Shown here: positions 62,165 to 64,000 of the stretch, one piece after another
How positions within the stretch are numbered: the first letter of the stretch is position 1
Layout: every line of letters begins with the position of its first letter
Assembly: GCF_002858745.1 (NCBI RefSeq)
Contig: NZ_PJRO01000002.1
Span: 485,123 to 549,122, forward strand
Source: Mesorhizobium loti
GTDB lineage: Bacteria; Pseudomonadota; Alphaproteobacteria; Rhizobiales; Rhizobiaceae
Direction: 5' to 3'
DNA: 64,000 nucleotides
Program-made: the position numbers and the translations under genes
The notes under the pieces: generated by a model
What the model saw: only the letters and a program-made list of their open reading frames with translations
The model's database searches: none
What the model was told of the DNA's origin: nothing

Positions 62165-63460
62165 TCAGGCAGTTGCTGATGGCTCCTGCCTAGTGGGCCG
62201 AAATACCAGCAAGGCGACCCGATACCCAATGTAGGCGAGGCCGATGTCGAACACGAGATCCAATAGTCTCGCGTTCAAAAGACCGGCGCGCGCGATCAGG
62301 CTGAAAGTACATCCAAAAAAAATCGCTGCGAAACTCCAGAACACCGGTTTTTTTGCGCGCTGGGCTGCGCCAACGAGCGCAAGAACCGCTGCGCCTGCAA
62401 CAACCAGCCAGTCCAGCCAGAAGCCGATGGGACCGAAGTGCATCATCAGGTTGGCCTTAAGCGGGAAGGTGATGTTCGTGCCCCTGGCTGCGACTTCAGG
62501 GTATATTGCCATTGTCTCGGCCGTAGAGACCGGCTTGTCCTTCATCAGGAAGCGAGGGACTAGCCGAGTCCTGGCGTCATACGCAGCATATGGAGCCGCC
62601 TCGACCTTGCCGTTCCGGAAAGCCTTGAGAACGTCTTCCTGAATGAAGGCAGCGTTGTAGTTCAGGTCGTCGAAACTATCTTGAGGCTTTTCTGGTTGCT
62701 GCGGGTTGTTCATCGTCGGGTGATCGAGTTTTGGGCCATCATTTCGGGTGTCCCTCAAGTCGGTCACGGTGATGAAGGATGACGCCATAAGAACTGCCGA
62801 GATTGCCGCGACGATTAGGAAGTTGATTAATTTCACGCGTTGCAGCATCAGCAGCGACAGAAACGTCAGCACAAGCATCAGTAGCAGGCCGCGGCCCCCG
62901 CTTAGAGCCACGATGAGAACCGACAAGAGAAAAGCTGTGCTGTTTGCGCGTGTGACGCCGCCATAATACATGTCCATGAGCAGCAGGAGGAGCGCGGCAT
63001 AGCAGGCGTGTATTATCCAGGCGCCGCCGTACGTCGCCATGAATTGATAATCGACATAGTTCTTGAGGACGTAGGCTGGTGAGAGAGTGCCTAGCACCCT
63101 GTAGATGCTTAACAGGAGCAGTGCGGCGCAACCAGCGACGGCCAGCACGAGCGCTATCTTGGGCAGGTTGGGTCGAACTGGCTTGAATTCGTCGATGCCA
63201 CGCTGCCGTGACGCCATATAGAGGCCTAAGAAAGTTACCGAGATCGCCGCCGCGACGTCGATTAACACCGTCGGTATGCGGCTCATGTCGTATAGAAGTG
63301 GGTATTCGTCGGGCGAAACGTATCTCGCGACGAAGAGAAGATAGTAAGCGATGTAGCAGCCGATAGGACCAATAGCCACTAACCCGAAAGGTTTCAGCGC
63401 GCGCCATACGTCTTCAATATTGAATTTGCGAGTCATGGAGAGAGTCTGGCTTGACGTCAT
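62165..63460 (-). CDS. O-antigen/exopolysaccharide polymerase-like membrane protein (Wzy-type)
   Basis: Protein of 431 residues with about eleven to twelve hydrophobic helices (examples FLGLYMASRQRG, AFLLSVLIVALSGGRGLLLMLVLTFLS in outline, WLDWLVVAGAAVLALVGAAQ) and one large hydrophilic periplasmic loop at about residues 240-330 (TVTDLRDTRNDGPKLDHP onward). The arginine in SGGRG and this topology are the signature of O-antigen polymerases/ligases. Low similarity is normal for the family, so the assignment is by topology and context. Starts: ATG 63460 or 63433. Confidence 0.7.
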   Translation of the reverse strand: MTSSQTLSMTRKFNIEDVWRALKPFGLVAIGPIGCYIAYYLLFVARYVSPDEYPLLYDMSRIPTVLIDVAAAISVTFLGLYMASRQRGIDEFKPVRPNLPKIALVLAVAGCAALLLLSIYRVLGTLSPAYVLKNYVDYQFMATYGGAWIIHACYAALLLLLMDMYYGGVTRANSTAFLLSVLIVALSGGRGLLLMLVLTFLSLLMLQRVKLINFLIVAAISAVLMASSFITVTDLRDTRNDGPKLDHPTMNNPQQPEKPQDSFDDLNYNAAFIQEDVLKAFRNGKVEAAPYAAYDARTRLVPRFLMKDKPVSTAETMAIYPEVAARGTNITFPLKANLMMHFGPIGFWLDWLVVAGAAVLALVGAAQRAKKPVFWSFAAIFFGCTFSLIARAGLLNARLLDLVFDIGLAYIGYRVALLVFRPTRQEPSATA

Positions 63461-63475
63461 GGAGTGTGATCGCCT

Positions 63476-63598
63476 TTAGCTGGTCAATAACAACAAAGGT
63501 TGAAATATCCTCAATCCGATAACGCCCACGCCTGCAAAAGCGACGAGAATGACAAGGATTGCAAGAGACTTTCCTATGCTGATTGGGTTGTCATCCAC
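63476..63598 (-). CDS. Tiny membrane protein (40 aa) upstream of polymerase
   Basis: GTG at 63596-63598 follows a perfect GGAGG site with 5-nt spacing. The product (M)DDNPISIGKSLAILVILVA then GVGVIGLRIFQPLLLLTS is one transmembrane helix with short flanks. It ends 16 bp before the Wzy-like gene, suggesting cotranscription and a helper or leader role. No family recognised. Confidence 0.6.
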   Translation of the reverse strand: MDDNPISIGKSLAILVILVAFAGVGVIGLRIFQPLLLLTS

Positions 63599-63841
63599 GG
63601 CAACCTCCTTCTCCCTTTGCCGATCGCGTCCAATTGCACATCCCCCGTTTGGGGTAAATCTCCCCCTGGTAAATTATGATTACGAAATTTTGGCGATCGG
63701 GGTATTAAAGCGATTGCGGCTCTCGCCAGGCGTTTTTGCGTTTGGTCGGATGGCATTTGGGTCGCGCTTACTAATAGGTTTTAATCATAGGTGTGGTCGC
63801 GTATGTGGTGGAGACCGCGACCGATTGAATGCTTTCTCTTC

Positions 63842-64000
63842 ATGTCTCAGTTCAACACGCCCGTCTCCGCTCAGATCATCTGCAAGAACGAAGTCGACAT
63901 GATTGCCGACTGCCTGCGGAGCGTCGATTTCTGCGCCGAGATCGTCGTGGTGGATTCCGGATCGACGGACGGCACGCTAGAGCGCATTCAGGAGTTCATC
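63842..64000 (+). CDS. Glycosyltransferase family 2 (partial, runs off the window)
   Basis: First 53 residues only. It begins MSQFNTPVSAQIICKNEV, then CAEIVVVDSGSTDGTLERI, the nucleotide-sugar-binding start of GT2 enzymes of the WaaE/KdtX type (SAxIxCKNExD...VVDSGSTDGT). It transfers a sugar to lipid-linked or LPS-core acceptor. No strong ribosome site is seen. Divergent from the polymerase cluster. Confidence 0.9.
   Translation, partial: MSQFNTPVSAQIICKNEVDMIADCLRSVDFCAEIVVVDSGSTDGTLERIQEFI

Noticed and set aside
61981..62193. Short plus-strand frame (70 codons) in the AT-rich gap
   Set aside because: No ribosome site and a Ser/Asn-rich sequence without motifs; it overlaps the end of the polymerase gene.

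Overview
The window reads as a high-GC chromosomal segment of an alphaproteobacterium, most likely Hyphomicrobiales (Rhizobiales) of the Phyllobacteriaceae/Mesorhizobium type. This rests on gene content (ATP12-family F1 assembly factor, DUF2336 protein, LpxO-like hydroxylase, gcvTHP behind a tandem glycine riboswitch, Lrp-ald pair) and on several copies of a rhizobial intergenic palindrome ending in a 'caattccgga...ctggaattgc' module. The species is not identifiable by eye. Genes sit on both strands in short operons. No prophage, transposase, integrase, CRISPR array or rRNA was seen.

Layout. 0-6.7 kb: short-chain dehydrogenase, small secreted protein and divergent LysR regulator; Na+/H+ antiporter; ABC-F ATPase; RibD-C/DHFR-like reductase. 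6.8-11.3 kb: glyA, a Do-type periplasmic protease and rarA. 11.3-17.9 kb is an accessory-looking block: Stf0-type sulfotransferase, mntP behind a yybP-ykoY (Mn2+) riboswitch, two overlapping tiny ORFs, a RidA protein with twin palindromic operators, a PhyH-type dioxygenase, and a protein closely resembling hygromycin-B 4-phosphotransferase divergent from a GMC oxidoreductase across a 46-bp concentric palindrome. 17.9-24.2 kb: LpxO-like hydroxylase, crcB, RluA-type pseudouridine synthase, EamA exporter, ATP12 protein, and an MFS transporter carrying a large periplasmic insertion. 24.3-28.5 kb: luciferase-like monooxygenase, LysR, SoxR with its divergent cupin/ABM operon under a clear SoxR box, and yidD. 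28.7-32.9 kb: DD-carypeptidase-type PBP with SPOR domain, class D beta-lactamase, thrS. 33-43.5 kb: acyltransferase, secreted beta-domain protein, nitroreductase, MaoC/CitE-like pair, DUF2336, GH114-like protein, FUSC transporter, parE. 43.7-57.8 kb: diguanylate cyclase, gcvT-gcvH-gcvP, ald with divergent Lrp regulator, NDH-2, 5-formyl-THF cyclo-ligase, cpdB, cyclopropane-type fatty acid synthase, Dabb protein. 58 kb to the end: tRNA-Asn, a small membrane protein, then a visibly different accessory stretch with orphan ORFs, a frameshifted gene remnant and surface-polysaccharide genes (acyltransferase-SGNH, Wzy-like polymerase, tiny membrane protein, start of a GT2 glycosyltransferase).

Functional themes. 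One-carbon metabolism recurs: glyA, the glycine cleavage operon and formyl-THF cyclo-ligase. Envelope biology recurs too: LpxO, PBP plus OXA-type enzyme, sulfotransferase, acyltransferases and the polysaccharide cluster. The most noteworthy items are the chromosomal APH(4)-like kinase with its concentric operator, the MFS protein with a periplasmic domain, the Mn2+ riboswitch, the compact SoxR regulon, and several small genes and operators missed by length cut-offs. No wholly new multigene system could be demonstrated from sequence alone.
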